NCBI RefSeq assembly: GCF_016862895.1
Contig: NZ_BONV01000025.1
Span: 124,001 to 188,000, forward strand
Source of the DNA: Planotetraspora kaengkrachanensis
Lineage (GTDB): Bacteria; Actinomycetota; Actinomycetes; Streptosporangiales; Streptosporangiaceae
DNA: 64,000 nucleotides
Direction: 5' to 3'
A program made the translations under genes and the position numbers. How positions within the stretch are numbered: position 1 is the first letter of the stretch; every line of letters starts with the position of its first letter. The notes under the pieces were generated by a model. That model made no database searches, had not been told where the DNA came from, and saw only the letters and a list, made by a program, of their open reading frames with translations. Shown piece by piece: positions 42,405-50,379 of this stretch.

Positions 42405-43118
42405 GTGGCTGACCATCGGGAAACACGCGTCCGTCGGCGTGTGGGGTCGATGCTCCCGAGCGCGGGCGTGCCGCGAGCCCTGTTGTACACGGTGACGGCG
42501 GCCGCCTCCATCGCCGTTCTGGCCGGCTGCACGAGCGTCATCAACACCCCGGGCGCGCAGAGCCCGCAGACTCTCCCGGGGACGGCCCAGCCCGTGGACG
42601 TGGATCCCACAGACGACGCCCCCGCCACGCCGGAGACACCGTCCACACCCGAGCAGCCCTCCACGCCGAGCGCCGACCCGTCTCGGCCGCCGAAGCCGGG
42701 GATCGGCGCCTGCGCAACGGACCAACTCAAGATCACCATGAAGGCGCCGGACGCGGGCGCCGGGTCGGTGAACGTCGCGCTGATCTTCACCAACGCCTCC
42801 AAGCTCCCCTGCACCCTCAGCGGCTACCCCGGCGTCTCGTACGTCGCGGAGAAGGGGGTCCAGTCGGGCAACGCCGCAGGGCGCAGCGGTGAGCGCGCGA
42901 CCACCGTGACGCTCAAGCCCGGCGGCGCGGCGGTCGCACTGCTGCGCGACAGCAACGGAGCGGGCGGGTACGACCCCAAGGAGTGCATGCTCGCCCCCGC
43001 CCTGGGCCTGCGGATCTACCCGCCGAACCAGAAGGTCGCGGCGTTCCTCTCCTGGAAGACCTCGCACTGCACCGGCAAGACCATCAACTCCCTGACGGTC
43101 GGGCCCGTCGTGGGCTGA
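42405..43118 (+). CDS. DUF4232 lipoprotein
   Basis: A secreted lipoprotein of about 237 residues: basic N terminus, hydrophobic stretch, LAGC lipobox, a Pro/Thr/Glu-rich linker (TPETPSTPEQPSTPS) and a C-terminal DUF4232 domain (about 115-237; G-A-C-A-T-D-Q-L-K, TLSGYPGVSY, KTSHCTG) with paired cysteines. The GTG at 42405 follows GAGGAA; the ATG at 42450 would give a more standard signal peptide and is an equal candidate. It lies 90 bp after the receptor kinase. The function of DUF4232 is unknown. Confidence 0.8.
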   Translation: MADHRETRVRRRVGSMLPSAGVPRALLYTVTAAASIAVLAGCTSVINTPGAQSPQTLPGTAQPVDVDPTDDAPATPETPSTPEQPSTPSADPSRPPKPGIGACATDQLKITMKAPDAGAGSVNVALIFTNASKLPCTLSGYPGVSYVAEKGVQSGNAAGRSGERATTVTLKPGGAAVALLRDSNGAGGYDPKECMLAPALGLRIYPPNQKVAAFLSWKTSHCTGKTINSLTVGPVVG

Positions 43119-43152
43119 AATCGGTTGGTCTCCCGCGACGGGACCTGGCAGT

Positions 43153-43734
43153 GTGACGAGGGTGTCGAAGATCGTGAGACTCCCCCGTTCCGTCGATGAG
43201 GCGATGGCCGCCGAGCGGGCCGGCGAGAGGCTGCGTTACGTGTTCTTCTGGGGACACCGGCCCGCTCCCGGCGCAAGCGCCGGAGCCGGGTGCCTCAGCC
43301 AGTGGTGGTCCGCCGACTTCACCGAGGACGGGCACGTCTTCCGGTCGGCCGAGCACTACATGATGGCCCACAAGGCCTGGCTGTTCGGCGACGACGAGAC
43401 GGCGTCCGCGATCCTCGCGGCGGACCATCCGGCCGAGGCGCAGAAGCTGGGCCGTACGGTCCGCGGGTTCGACGACGCGACGTGGGCCGCGCACCGGTTC
43501 GGGATCGTGACGCGGGGCAACATCGCCAAGTTCGGCCAGCACGCCGAGCTGGGCACGTTCCTGCTCGGCACGCGCAGCCGGGTCCTGGTGGAGGCCAGCC
43601 CGCGCGACCGGATCTGGGGCATCGGGCTCGGCGCGGGAAACGAGCTGGCGGCCTCCCCCGCCACCTGGCGGGGCCTGAACCTGCTCGGCTTCGCCCTGAT
43701 GGACGCCCGGGACGCCCTCGAGCCCCCGACCTGA
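43153..43734 (+). CDS. NADAR family N-glycosidase-like protein
   Basis: A 193-residue protein of the NADAR (YbiA/RibX) superfamily. Signatures are CLSQWWSADF, FRSAEHYMMAHKAWLFGD, AQKLGRTVRGFDDATWAAHR, KFGQHAELGTFLLGT and the C-terminal VEASPRDRIWGIGLG. Known members hydrolyse N-glycosidic bonds of riboflavin-biosynthesis intermediates or remove ADP-ribose from guanine in DNA. The start is a GTG. It is convergent with the RelE-like toxin gene, 3 bp away. Confidence 0.87.
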   Translation: MTRVSKIVRLPRSVDEAMAAERAGERLRYVFFWGHRPAPGASAGAGCLSQWWSADFTEDGHVFRSAEHYMMAHKAWLFGDDETASAILAADHPAEAQKLGRTVRGFDDATWAAHRFGIVTRGNIAKFGQHAELGTFLLGTRSRVLVEASPRDRIWGIGLGAGNELAASPATWRGLNLLGFALMDARDALEPPT

Positions 43735-43737
43735 CAA

Positions 43738-43986
43738 TCAGCCAAGCCAGTCGATTCTGATGATGTGGACCAAGCGCTGCTCGTCCAGGATGAGAGAGAC
43801 GGCCGATCCGAGCCCGCCGAACATGTAGGTGAGGATGTTGGCCTTCGGATTGTCGGGATTGAGTGGGCGGCCGCCCCAAGGGTCCGTCTCCAGAACGGCG
43901 CGCAGTTCCAGGAACGTATTGATCGCCGTCACCGGTAGGGCCTCGGCCTGCTGCTGAGCAACAGGATCGAGGTCAACGGAGTACAC
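43738..43986 (-). CDS. RelE/ParE-like toxin
   Basis: An 82-residue protein with a RelE/ParE-like pattern: M-Y-S-V-D-L-D-P-V-A-Q-Q-Q-A, a middle P-W-G-G-R-P-L, and the C-terminal strands LILDEQRLVHIIRIDWLG. Its GTG start follows the stop of the DUF6247 gene with no gap. Such toxins cleave ribosome-bound mRNA or poison gyrase; which one applies here cannot be told. The order upstream antitoxin, downstream toxin is the standard one. Confidence 0.75.
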   Translation of the reverse strand: MYSVDLDPVAQQQAEALPVTAINTFLELRAVLETDPWGGRPLNPDNPKANILTYMFGGLGSAVSLILDEQRLVHIIRIDWLG

Positions 43987-44355
43987 CTACTCTCCCGCCT
44001 CGGTCCTGCGGCGCAGACGTGCTTCGAACGCGTCGTCCCAGGGAACCCCGCCGACTGGCTCGCCGCCCTCCGCTCGACGCTGGAGATCCTCAGCCTGCTC
44101 AACCATGTTCGCGTAGGCGACCGGATCCGCCTTCAGCACAGCCTGCCGCCACCAGGACTCCACACAGTCATGGAGCGGAGTCAGATCCAGTTCGTCTCCG
44201 GCCCTTCGAAGAGCCTCGCGGTACTCCCGGTCGAACGCGTCCAGATCTTCCGCGGGCAGGGCGGCACGAATGGCACGGGGGCTGCGATCGTCACGAAGCG
44301 ACGCACGGATCCGTGCGGGTGAGCGCCTGTGGTGTTCATGGGGTTGTGCCGTCAT
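43987..44355 (-). CDS. DUF6247 protein, probable antitoxin
   Basis: A 122-residue protein started at the ATG at 44355, which follows a GAGGGAGAGGAG stretch. The centre matches what I recall of DUF6247: SPRAIRAALPAEDLDAFDREYREALRRAGDELDLTPLHDCVESWW, here given as one helical region. DUF6247 genes are often found directly before RelE-like genes, as here. It is the likely antitoxin of the downstream toxin, on position alone. Confidence 0.72.
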   Translation of the reverse strand: MTAQPHEHHRRSPARIRASLRDDRSPRAIRAALPAEDLDAFDREYREALRRAGDELDLTPLHDCVESWWRQAVLKADPVAYANMVEQAEDLQRRAEGGEPVGGVPWDDAFEARLRRRTEAGE

Positions 44356-44512
44356 GACCGACTCCTCTCCCTCGGCTTGAGGATACCGAGGCCGGCTCTC
44401 ACGACGCGGGCAACGAAAGCCGATCCGTGGATGACTTTCCACCTCGCGAGACGCACGGTCAGATACGGGCATTGGGCTGGGGCGAACACAGGCGCTTACC
44501 TAGATTTGGGGT

Positions 44513-44731
44513 GTGACCGCCGAAAACGTGTACGAGGAGCTCCGTCACCTGGTTGATCGGCTTTCGCCGGATCAGGCCCGTCGCCTGCTACGTCTGGCGA
44601 AAACTAATCCTGAGTTTGCTGAGCAGGAGACCCGAAACCCAGTTCGCCGCAGAAGGTTGTCGATCGCCGGTATCGGCGCTTCCGGCGACGGGCACCTGTC
44701 AGAACGGGGCGAACGGTTCAATCCATTGTGA
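44513..44731 (+). CDS. Small antitoxin-like protein, orphan
   Basis: A 72-residue protein with a helical N terminus (YEELRHLVDRLSPDQARRLLRLA) and a basic RRRRLSIAGIGASGDGHLSERGE stretch. It resembles the small antitoxins encoded before PIN-domain toxins in actinomycetes. No toxin gene follows; the next gene is on the other strand after 40 bp. The C-terminal end (RFNPL) looks short, so it may be a remnant of a lost pair. TAGATT lies 6 nt before the GTG start with no ribosome-binding site, so the mRNA is probably leaderless. Confidence 0.65.
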   Translation: MTAENVYEELRHLVDRLSPDQARRLLRLAKTNPEFAEQETRNPVRRRRLSIAGIGASGDGHLSERGERFNPL

Positions 44732-44771
44732 CTGGCACGCTCGGCTGACCTCGCTCTTCGATCCTCGGTGG

Positions 44772-45314
44772 TCAGCCGGGGAGACGGATGAACGACGGGG
44801 GGACGTGTTCCACCAGCCACACGCCGTTGTCGCTGCGGTAGAAGACGTGCCCGGCGGCGCGCATCGAGCCCGAATCGACCGTCAGGACGACCGGCCTTCC
44901 TCGCCGGGCGCCGACGCGGGTGGCGGTCTCGCGATCAGGCGACAGGTGCACGTTGTGCCGGTTCATCGGACGCAGCCCCTCGTCTCTGATCGACGGCAGG
45001 GCCGAGGCCACCGTGCCGTGGTACAGATGCGCGGGCGGTTCGAGAGGCGGCAGGTCCAGGTCGACGGGCACCGAGTGCCCCTGGTTCGCGCGGATCCTGC
45101 CGTCCACGACCGAGTACCGCTGCTTGTCGTTGTTCGCGACCACCTCGGCCAGTTCGGCCGCCGAGACCGGGAACCCGTGTGCGGCGACCGCCCTCAGGAG
45201 ATCGTCCACGTCCACCCAGCCGTTCCGGTCCAGCGTGAGGCCGATGCGCTCCGGCTGGTGGCGCAGGTGCTTGGAGAGATACTTCGAGACCTTCTTCAGT
45301 CGTTGTTCGTCCAT
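44772..45314 (-). CDS. kptA: RNA 2'-phosphotransferase
   Basis: A 180-residue Tpt1/KptA enzyme, which uses NAD+ to remove a 2'-phosphate from RNA, forming ADP-ribose 1'',2''-cyclic phosphate and nicotinamide. Family motifs are complete: VSKYLSKHLRHQPE, DRNGWVDVDDLL, NDKQRYSV, IRANQGHS, YHGT, RHNVHLS and an H-V-F-Y-R-S-D-N-G-V-W-L end. Bacteria lack the tRNA splicing that makes the substrate in yeast, so the bacterial role is open; RNA repair or removal of other 2' marks is likely. Confidence 0.93.
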   Translation of the reverse strand: MDEQRLKKVSKYLSKHLRHQPERIGLTLDRNGWVDVDDLLRAVAAHGFPVSAAELAEVVANNDKQRYSVVDGRIRANQGHSVPVDLDLPPLEPPAHLYHGTVASALPSIRDEGLRPMNRHNVHLSPDRETATRVGARRGRPVVLTVDSGSMRAAGHVFYRSDNGVWLVEHVPPSFIRLPG

Positions 45315-45385
45315 CAGCCCGAAGTGTGCCGCACGCCTCGCACGCCGCGCACCGGATTATCCGGGCAACCGTCCTTCGTCTCAGG

Positions 45386-46096
45386 TCAGGCGTTCGCCGC
45401 CGTCGCGGGCTCCTGCGGGTGCACGAGCAGCATGAACGTCCGGGCGTACGACAGGCCGTCCTGCTTCCTGGGCCAGTCCAGCCCGGCCAGGGCGAGCGAC
45501 GCGCCTTCGTGGACGCCGCCGTTGACTCGAACCTCCGCGGTCTCGCGACCGGCCCTGCCGCCGAAGAACACCTTGACCCCGATCAGGGAGCCGCGATCCA
45601 GCGCGTCGTGCAAGGCGGGGGCGAGCCTGGGGAGCAGCGGATTGTCGATCAGCCAGTGCTGTACGACGTCATGGCCCTCGCCTGCGCCCCATCCCGAGAT
45701 GCCACCGTGGATGGTGTGCCAGCCGGGGAACCCGTCCGGGTCGTCCGCGGGAAAGTGCGCAGCGAAGGAACCGTCGCGCCTGAGCAGTTCCAGCAGGGCG
45801 GCTCCGGTCGTGCCGAGCCACATCTCGATGGCCCGGTCCACCGCCTCCTCCACCGTGGATCCGAACCCTGTCGTGCAGTCGGATATCGACGTCTCCACGG
45901 GACGGTCCAGGTTGAAGACGAAGTTCAGATCGAGGTGCTTGGCCGAACCTGTGTGATCCTCCCCGAGGAAGATCCCCAGCGTGCCCGGGCCCTTGATCAT
46001 GCTTCCCCTGGCGGCCCAGGGGTCGCCTGTCGCGGCCGAGAGGCGTCGCGCCAGCTTGTCCAGCACGACCTCGTCGGGCAACCGCACATCGTCCAT
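45386..46096 (-). CDS. DUF6348 protein
   Basis: A 236-residue soluble protein started at the ATG at 46096, just after AAGGTGA. The pattern GSTVEEAVDRAIEMWLGTT and GFPGWHTIHGGISGWG is what I recall of DUF6348. It has alternating acidic and hydrophobic stretches with no membrane helix or catalytic motif that I recognise. It is followed by kptA after 71 bp on the same strand. The function of the family is unknown. Confidence 0.68.
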   Translation of the reverse strand: MDDVRLPDEVVLDKLARRLSAATGDPWAARGSMIKGPGTLGIFLGEDHTGSAKHLDLNFVFNLDRPVETSISDCTTGFGSTVEEAVDRAIEMWLGTTGAALLELLRRDGSFAAHFPADDPDGFPGWHTIHGGISGWGAGEGHDVVQHWLIDNPLLPRLAPALHDALDRGSLIGVKVFFGGRAGRETAEVRVNGGVHEGASLALAGLDWPRKQDGLSYARTFMLLVHPQEPATAANA

Positions 46097-46206
46097 TCGA
46101 GAGTCACCTTGCTTCTCGACCGACCATCCACCCCGATTAGGGCGCATCCGGATTATTCGGCATATCCGGTCTGCTCCGCAGGGCATTTTCCGGCAGGGGC
46201 AACGGC

Positions 46207-46239
46207 GGTGCCGCCGGGAGGTCGACTCCCGGCGGCACC
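46207..46239. terminator. 14-bp perfect stem-loop terminator
   Basis: GGTGCCGCCGGGAG (46207-46220) pairs exactly with 46226-46239 around GTCGA. It ends the third GH87 transcript 24 bp after its stop codon and isolates it from the DUF6348 gene. Confidence 0.85.
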
Positions 46240-46263
46240 TGTCACCGTACGGCCGTCAGAGGG

Positions 46264-49200
46264 CTACGGGTTCTGGACGATGGTGAACGTGGACGTGGTG
46301 TTCTTGATGTTCTGAGCGTTGTTGCTCATCTGGAGGTTGTTGAAGGTCGCGGAGCCGACCGCCGGCCCCTGGCCCGACTCCGGCATCTCGTTGACCCAGA
46401 TGCCGAATCCGGACTTGGCGTCGAAGGCGTCGCCGCTCTTCTGCGCACCGGTGATCGACACGTTCGTGAAGATCGTGTCCTTGACCGGATTCTGGGGCTG
46501 TCCACCCACATAGTTCGTCTGGAACATGATGCCGCTGTAGGTCGGGTCCACGATGTCCACGTTGCTCACGCGGATGCCCTGGAACACCTTCGAAGCGGAG
46601 AAGATCCAGATTCCGGGGAAGGTCTGCGCGCCCCAGAAGTGACCGCCCCCGCGGACGATCGAGATGTTGTCGAACACGGTGGGCGGGCTGGCGCCGAACC
46701 CGTTCATCGGGTACCCGAAGTCGAGCGAGCTGATCGTGATGCCCGAGTAGGTCAGGGTGTCGGCGATGTAGATGTTCTTGAACGTGTTGGCGTAGCCGCC
46801 GTAGACCGCGACACCGGCCGCGCGCCACGGCAGGATCGCCGTCAGGTTCTCGTACACGTTGTTCTTCTCGTCGGCGCCGCCGGCGTCGATGGCCGAGAAC
46901 AGCGCGAAGCTGTCGTCACCCGTCGAACGCGCCTCGTTGTTGCTCACGAGGTTGTCCGTGCTGCCGTTGGTCATGTTGATGCCGTCCGCGAACAGGTCAC
47001 GGATCCGGGAGTTCTTGATCGTGATGTTGTCGGTGTTGGCGCCCCAGTACATGCACATCTGATGCTCCACCCAGATGTTGTCGATCGTCATGTTGGAGAC
47101 GTTGGCGAAGTTGAACAGCTTGCCCGGGCCGTCGACCCGGCTGGTCCAGTTGCCGAAGGAGGCGAAGCCGGAGAACGACGAGCCGTTCGCCGACGACTGC
47201 GCGTCGAAGCCGACGTCGGTGTTCTCCTGACCGGACGGCGAGTTGAACCGGGTGTACCAGGGGCCCGCTCCGACGACCTTGATGGCCTTGCCGTACACGT
47301 TGAACTTGCCTGTCGTCTGGTACTCGCCCGGGGGCAGGTAGACGCCGACCAGGTTGGCGTCCTGGCGGGCCCGGTCGAGGGCGTTCTGCACGTCCTGCTG
47401 GCCGAAACCGGTCGGCACGGCGTACTTGGCGGAGTCGGGGTTGGCGATCGGCGACACCTGCTCGAGGTTGATGAAGTCGATCGCGTAGTTGGTGGTGTTG
47501 GCGGCGTCCTTCTGCAGTCTGATCTTGCTTCCGGCCGGGACGGTGGTCCCGAGCATCACGTTGGCCTCGTCGTAGATGTGCCGGGGGCTGCCCGCGCCGG
47601 GCGAGTTGCCGGGGCCGGTCTCGTTGCCGTACAGCCAGGCGTAGTGGGACGTCAGGTTGACGGGCTTGAGGAAGGTGCCGTTGACGTAGATGTTCAGCGT
47701 CGAGTTGATGCCGCCGCCGCCCGAGGCGTCCGGGATGGAGAAGCGGGTGACCAGCGTGTTGGTCGAGGCCTTGGTGGTGAACTCGACGTAGCTGCCCGTC
47801 GAGTTCAGCGTGACGGCCCTGCGGCCGGACGCCTCGCCCGCGAAGGTGCCGATGTCCCTGCTCGGGCCGACCACCTGCGCGCCGCCGCCGACGACGCCGT
47901 CCTCGGCCTCGTAGCTGTCGTACGGCATGTTCGCGCCGCGGCCGACGAAGAACGGCACCGAGCTGGTGTTGTTGCCCTGCTTGACCGGGAGCTCGTTGGC
48001 GTCGTTGGCGATGACGGTCTTGACGGTGTACTTGCCGTTGGCGGCCGTCCAGGTCCCGAGGTTGACGGGGTTCGTGGTCGCGCCCGCGGCGATCGCGCCG
48101 CTGTAGGAGCCGGTCAGCGTTCTGACGACGGTGCCCGAGTCGTTGGTGACCGTGACGGTGATGCCGTGGGCGCCGCTCGCGGAGGCCACCGTGCCCTGGT
48201 TCCTGATCGCCACGGAGAAGGTGACGACGTTGCCGCTCGCCGGGTTGCTGGGGGTCCAGCTCGCCGTCCCGACGAGGTCGGAGCTGTCGACGGGCCTGAC
48301 GACCACCGAGGTCGAGCTCGCGAAGGAGTTGTTGGTCTCGTTCTGCTCGATGACGCTGTTGGCCTCGTCGACCTTGGCGCTCAGCGCGTACGTGCCGGCG
48401 TCACGGGGACCGATGTTCGCGGTGACCGTGGTACTGGCCCCGGCGGCGAGTGCGCCGACGGAGGCCGTGCCGACCTTCGTGGTGCCGAAGTAGAAGTTGA
48501 CGTCCGAGACTCCGGAGGCCGCGGTGCCCGCGTTCCTGACGGTGGCCGACAGCGTGACGGAGTCGGTCTCGACCGGGGACGTCGGAGCCGAGGTCAGCCC
48601 GGTGATGGTGAGGTCGGGGTTGGGTGCCGGGGTGCCGAAGACCTGGAACTCGGCGACCTGCCCGGCCGGAGCTCCGGTGTTCGAGGTGATCCGCAACTGC
48701 ACGTCGGCGACCCGGCCGGAGACCGGGATCGTCACCGTGTTACCCGAGGCCGGGTTGAACACATACGGCGCCGCGGCGACCAGACTGGTGAAACCGGACG
48801 CGCTCTGCTCACGGCCGAGAACCTGGATGGTCTGGGTGCGGGTGCCCCACGCGCTGTCGGGGTTGAGCTTGACCACGACCCGGTTGACGTCGGCGTTGGC
48901 GCCGAGCTGGACGGCCAGCGTGCTCGGGTAGGAACCGCTCGCGCCCTCCCAGTACGTGGCCAGGTTGTCGTCGACGGCGTTGGCCGGCACGAACGTGAAG
49001 ACCGAACCGGACGCGGTGACGGGCTTGCCCACGGCGAGGTTGGAGCCGCCGCCCCCGCCGCTGCCGGTGCGGGTGACGGTGTTGCTGTCGGCCGACTGCT
49101 TACCGGAGGCGTCCTTGGCCCGCACCGTGTAGGACACCGTGGCCGTGGCGGGCTGGCTGTCGGTGTAGGTCAGCACGTTGCCCGCGACACTGGCGCGCAG

Positions 49201-49854
49201 CGCGTTGTTGGCGTACACGTCATACCCGGTCACGCCCACGTCGTCGGTGGAAGCCCCCCAGGTCAGGCGGATCTGACCGGAGGCGGGCTCGGTGAAGGCC
49301 AGGTTCGACGGCGCACTCGGCGCCTGGGTGTCACCGGTCACCGGCCCGTACACCTCGAACTCGGAGATCTGACCGGCCGGCCATCCGGTGTTGCCGGTGA
49401 TGTTCACCCGGACGTACCGGGCGGTCGTCGCGGTGAAGTTGATCGTCACCGTGTTACCGGTCGCCGGGTTGAAGGTGTAGCCGGCCGAACCCACCGTCGT
49501 GGTCGACGGCGGACTGGCCGTCCCGGTCAGCACCGACAACGTCTGCGTCCTGGTCTGCCACGCGCTGGGTGCGGGAACCTTCAGCACCACCTGGTTCACG
49601 CTGACGGCCGACCCGAGGTCCACCTGGATCCACTGCGGGAACGCGTTGTTCGCGCTCTCCCAATAGGTGTTCTGGTTGCCGTCGTTGGCGTTGCCCGCCT
49701 GGTAGACGTCCGCGAAACTGCTCGCCGTGACGGCCTTGCCGGCCGCCAGATTCGGACCCGCGGCCGAGGCCGGCAACACCGGACCCGCCAAAACGAGCAG
49801 ACCGGCCGCGAGCAACGCCGCGACCAGCCGTAACCCTGATTTCTTGCTTCTCAT
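46264..49854 (-). CDS. Large secreted GH87 alpha-1,3-glucanase, multidomain
   Basis: An 1196-residue exported enzyme: signal peptide (1-32), discoidin (35-170), fibronectin type III (176-262), discoidin (270-408), two CARDB-like Ig domains (413-520 and 525-637), CBM35-like domain (640-798) and GH87 beta-helix (805-1196). Asp957, Asp980 and Asp981 (FADGIN and TGDD) keep the spacing of the other two GH87 proteins. Binding modules at the N terminus with the catalytic domain last recall the characterised Bacillus circulans and Paenibacillus alpha-1,3-glucanases. It stands alone, 33 kb from the sugar locus and next to the peptide cluster, with its own promoter. Strong binding to insoluble fungal-wall glucan is the likely purpose. 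Confidence 0.86.
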   Translation of the reverse strand: MRSKKSGLRLVAALLAAGLLVLAGPVLPASAAGPNLAAGKAVTASSFADVYQAGNANDGNQNTYWESANNAFPQWIQVDLGSAVSVNQVVLKVPAPSAWQTRTQTLSVLTGTASPPSTTTVGSAGYTFNPATGNTVTINFTATTARYVRVNITGNTGWPAGQISEFEVYGPVTGDTQAPSAPSNLAFTEPASGQIRLTWGASTDDVGVTGYDVYANNALRASVAGNVLTYTDSQPATATVSYTVRAKDASGKQSADSNTVTRTGSGGGGGSNLAVGKPVTASGSVFTFVPANAVDDNLATYWEGASGSYPSTLAVQLGANADVNRVVVKLNPDSAWGTRTQTIQVLGREQSASGFTSLVAAAPYVFNPASGNTVTIPVSGRVADVQLRITSNTGAPAGQVAEFQVFGTPAPNPDLTITGLTSAPTSPVETDSVTLSATVRNAGTAASGVSDVNFYFGTTKVGTASVGALAAGASTTVTANIGPRDAGTYALSAKVDEANSVIEQNETNNSFASSTSVVVRPVDSSDLVGTASWTPSNPASGNVVTFSVAIRNQGTVASASGAHGITVTVTNDSGTVVRTLTGSYSGAIAAGATTNPVNLGTWTAANGKYTVKTVIANDANELPVKQGNNTSSVPFFVGRGANMPYDSYEAEDGVVGGGAQVVGPSRDIGTFAGEASGRRAVTLNSTGSYVEFTTKASTNTLVTRFSIPDASGGGGINSTLNIYVNGTFLKPVNLTSHYAWLYGNETGPGNSPGAGSPRHIYDEANVMLGTTVPAGSKIRLQKDAANTTNYAIDFINLEQVSPIANPDSAKYAVPTGFGQQDVQNALDRARQDANLVGVYLPPGEYQTTGKFNVYGKAIKVVGAGPWYTRFNSPSGQENTDVGFDAQSSANGSSFSGFASFGNWTSRVDGPGKLFNFANVSNMTIDNIWVEHQMCMYWGANTDNITIKNSRIRDLFADGINMTNGSTDNLVSNNEARSTGDDSFALFSAIDAGGADEKNNVYENLTAILPWRAAGVAVYGGYANTFKNIYIADTLTYSGITISSLDFGYPMNGFGASPPTVFDNISIVRGGGHFWGAQTFPGIWIFSASKVFQGIRVSNVDIVDPTYSGIMFQTNYVGGQPQNPVKDTIFTNVSITGAQKSGDAFDAKSGFGIWVNEMPESGQGPAVGSATFNNLQMSNNAQNIKNTTSTFTIVQNP

Positions 49855-50379
49855 CGCGTTTCTCTATCTCTCGTCTGGAACGACAGGGAGTGGCGGGGAG
49901 ACCGCGATCTCCACGCGCGACGCACGCGGCCGAGCCGGTCAGCGTGACTCCAGGGGGCGCCGAACGCCCGCCGGCGGCTGTGAGCTGGCGGGGAGCGTGC
50001 GGGCACTGCCAATGCCGACATCACCGAAGGCCTCTCCGTGGATGGGCCGGGGCGGATGCACGGACGCAGTGCTTTCCTGCCGCAAGTTGCGAAAGATTGC
50101 AGAGAAACTAACAGGGCTTTGATGGGATCTTGCACCGGACTGGCCAAATGTTACATACGTGCTACGACGGCGTCAACGGCTCGACAAGACCGATGTCAGC
50201 ACGACTCGACAAAAGAGAAAGGGCCACGTCGGGAGCCGTGTCATCGGTCGCCCTCATTGACGCGTGCCGGCCCGGATACGGGGCGCGCCGAGTGCGCCCA
50301 TGCCGAATTCGCCGCCCGCTCGCACGCGGCGCATCGGATTCGCCTTCTTCGCTCTTTCGGGCGAAAAAGCTTTTATCGG
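49855..50379 (-). promoter_or_regulatory. 525-bp upstream region of the third GH87 gene
   Basis: No gene is supported here. The minus-strand promoter of the GH87 gene should lie in it. CGCAAGTTGCG (50081-50091) is a near-palindrome with the CGCAA half-site of the LacI operator candidate. Next to it, the minus strand of 50097-50114 reads CTGTTAGTTTCTCTGCAA, closely matching the element upstream of the binding-protein gene (8982-8998). Both are 230-260 bp from the start codon, implying a long leader or a distal site. The region 50330-50380 is AT-rich with an AAAAGCTTTT palindrome and may terminate the condensation-protein gene. Confidence 0.5.

Noticed and set aside
46639-49833. Plus-strand open frame of 1064 codons opposite the third GH87 gene
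   Set aside because: Shadow of the GH87 coding sequence; Val/Arg/Asp-rich without motifs.
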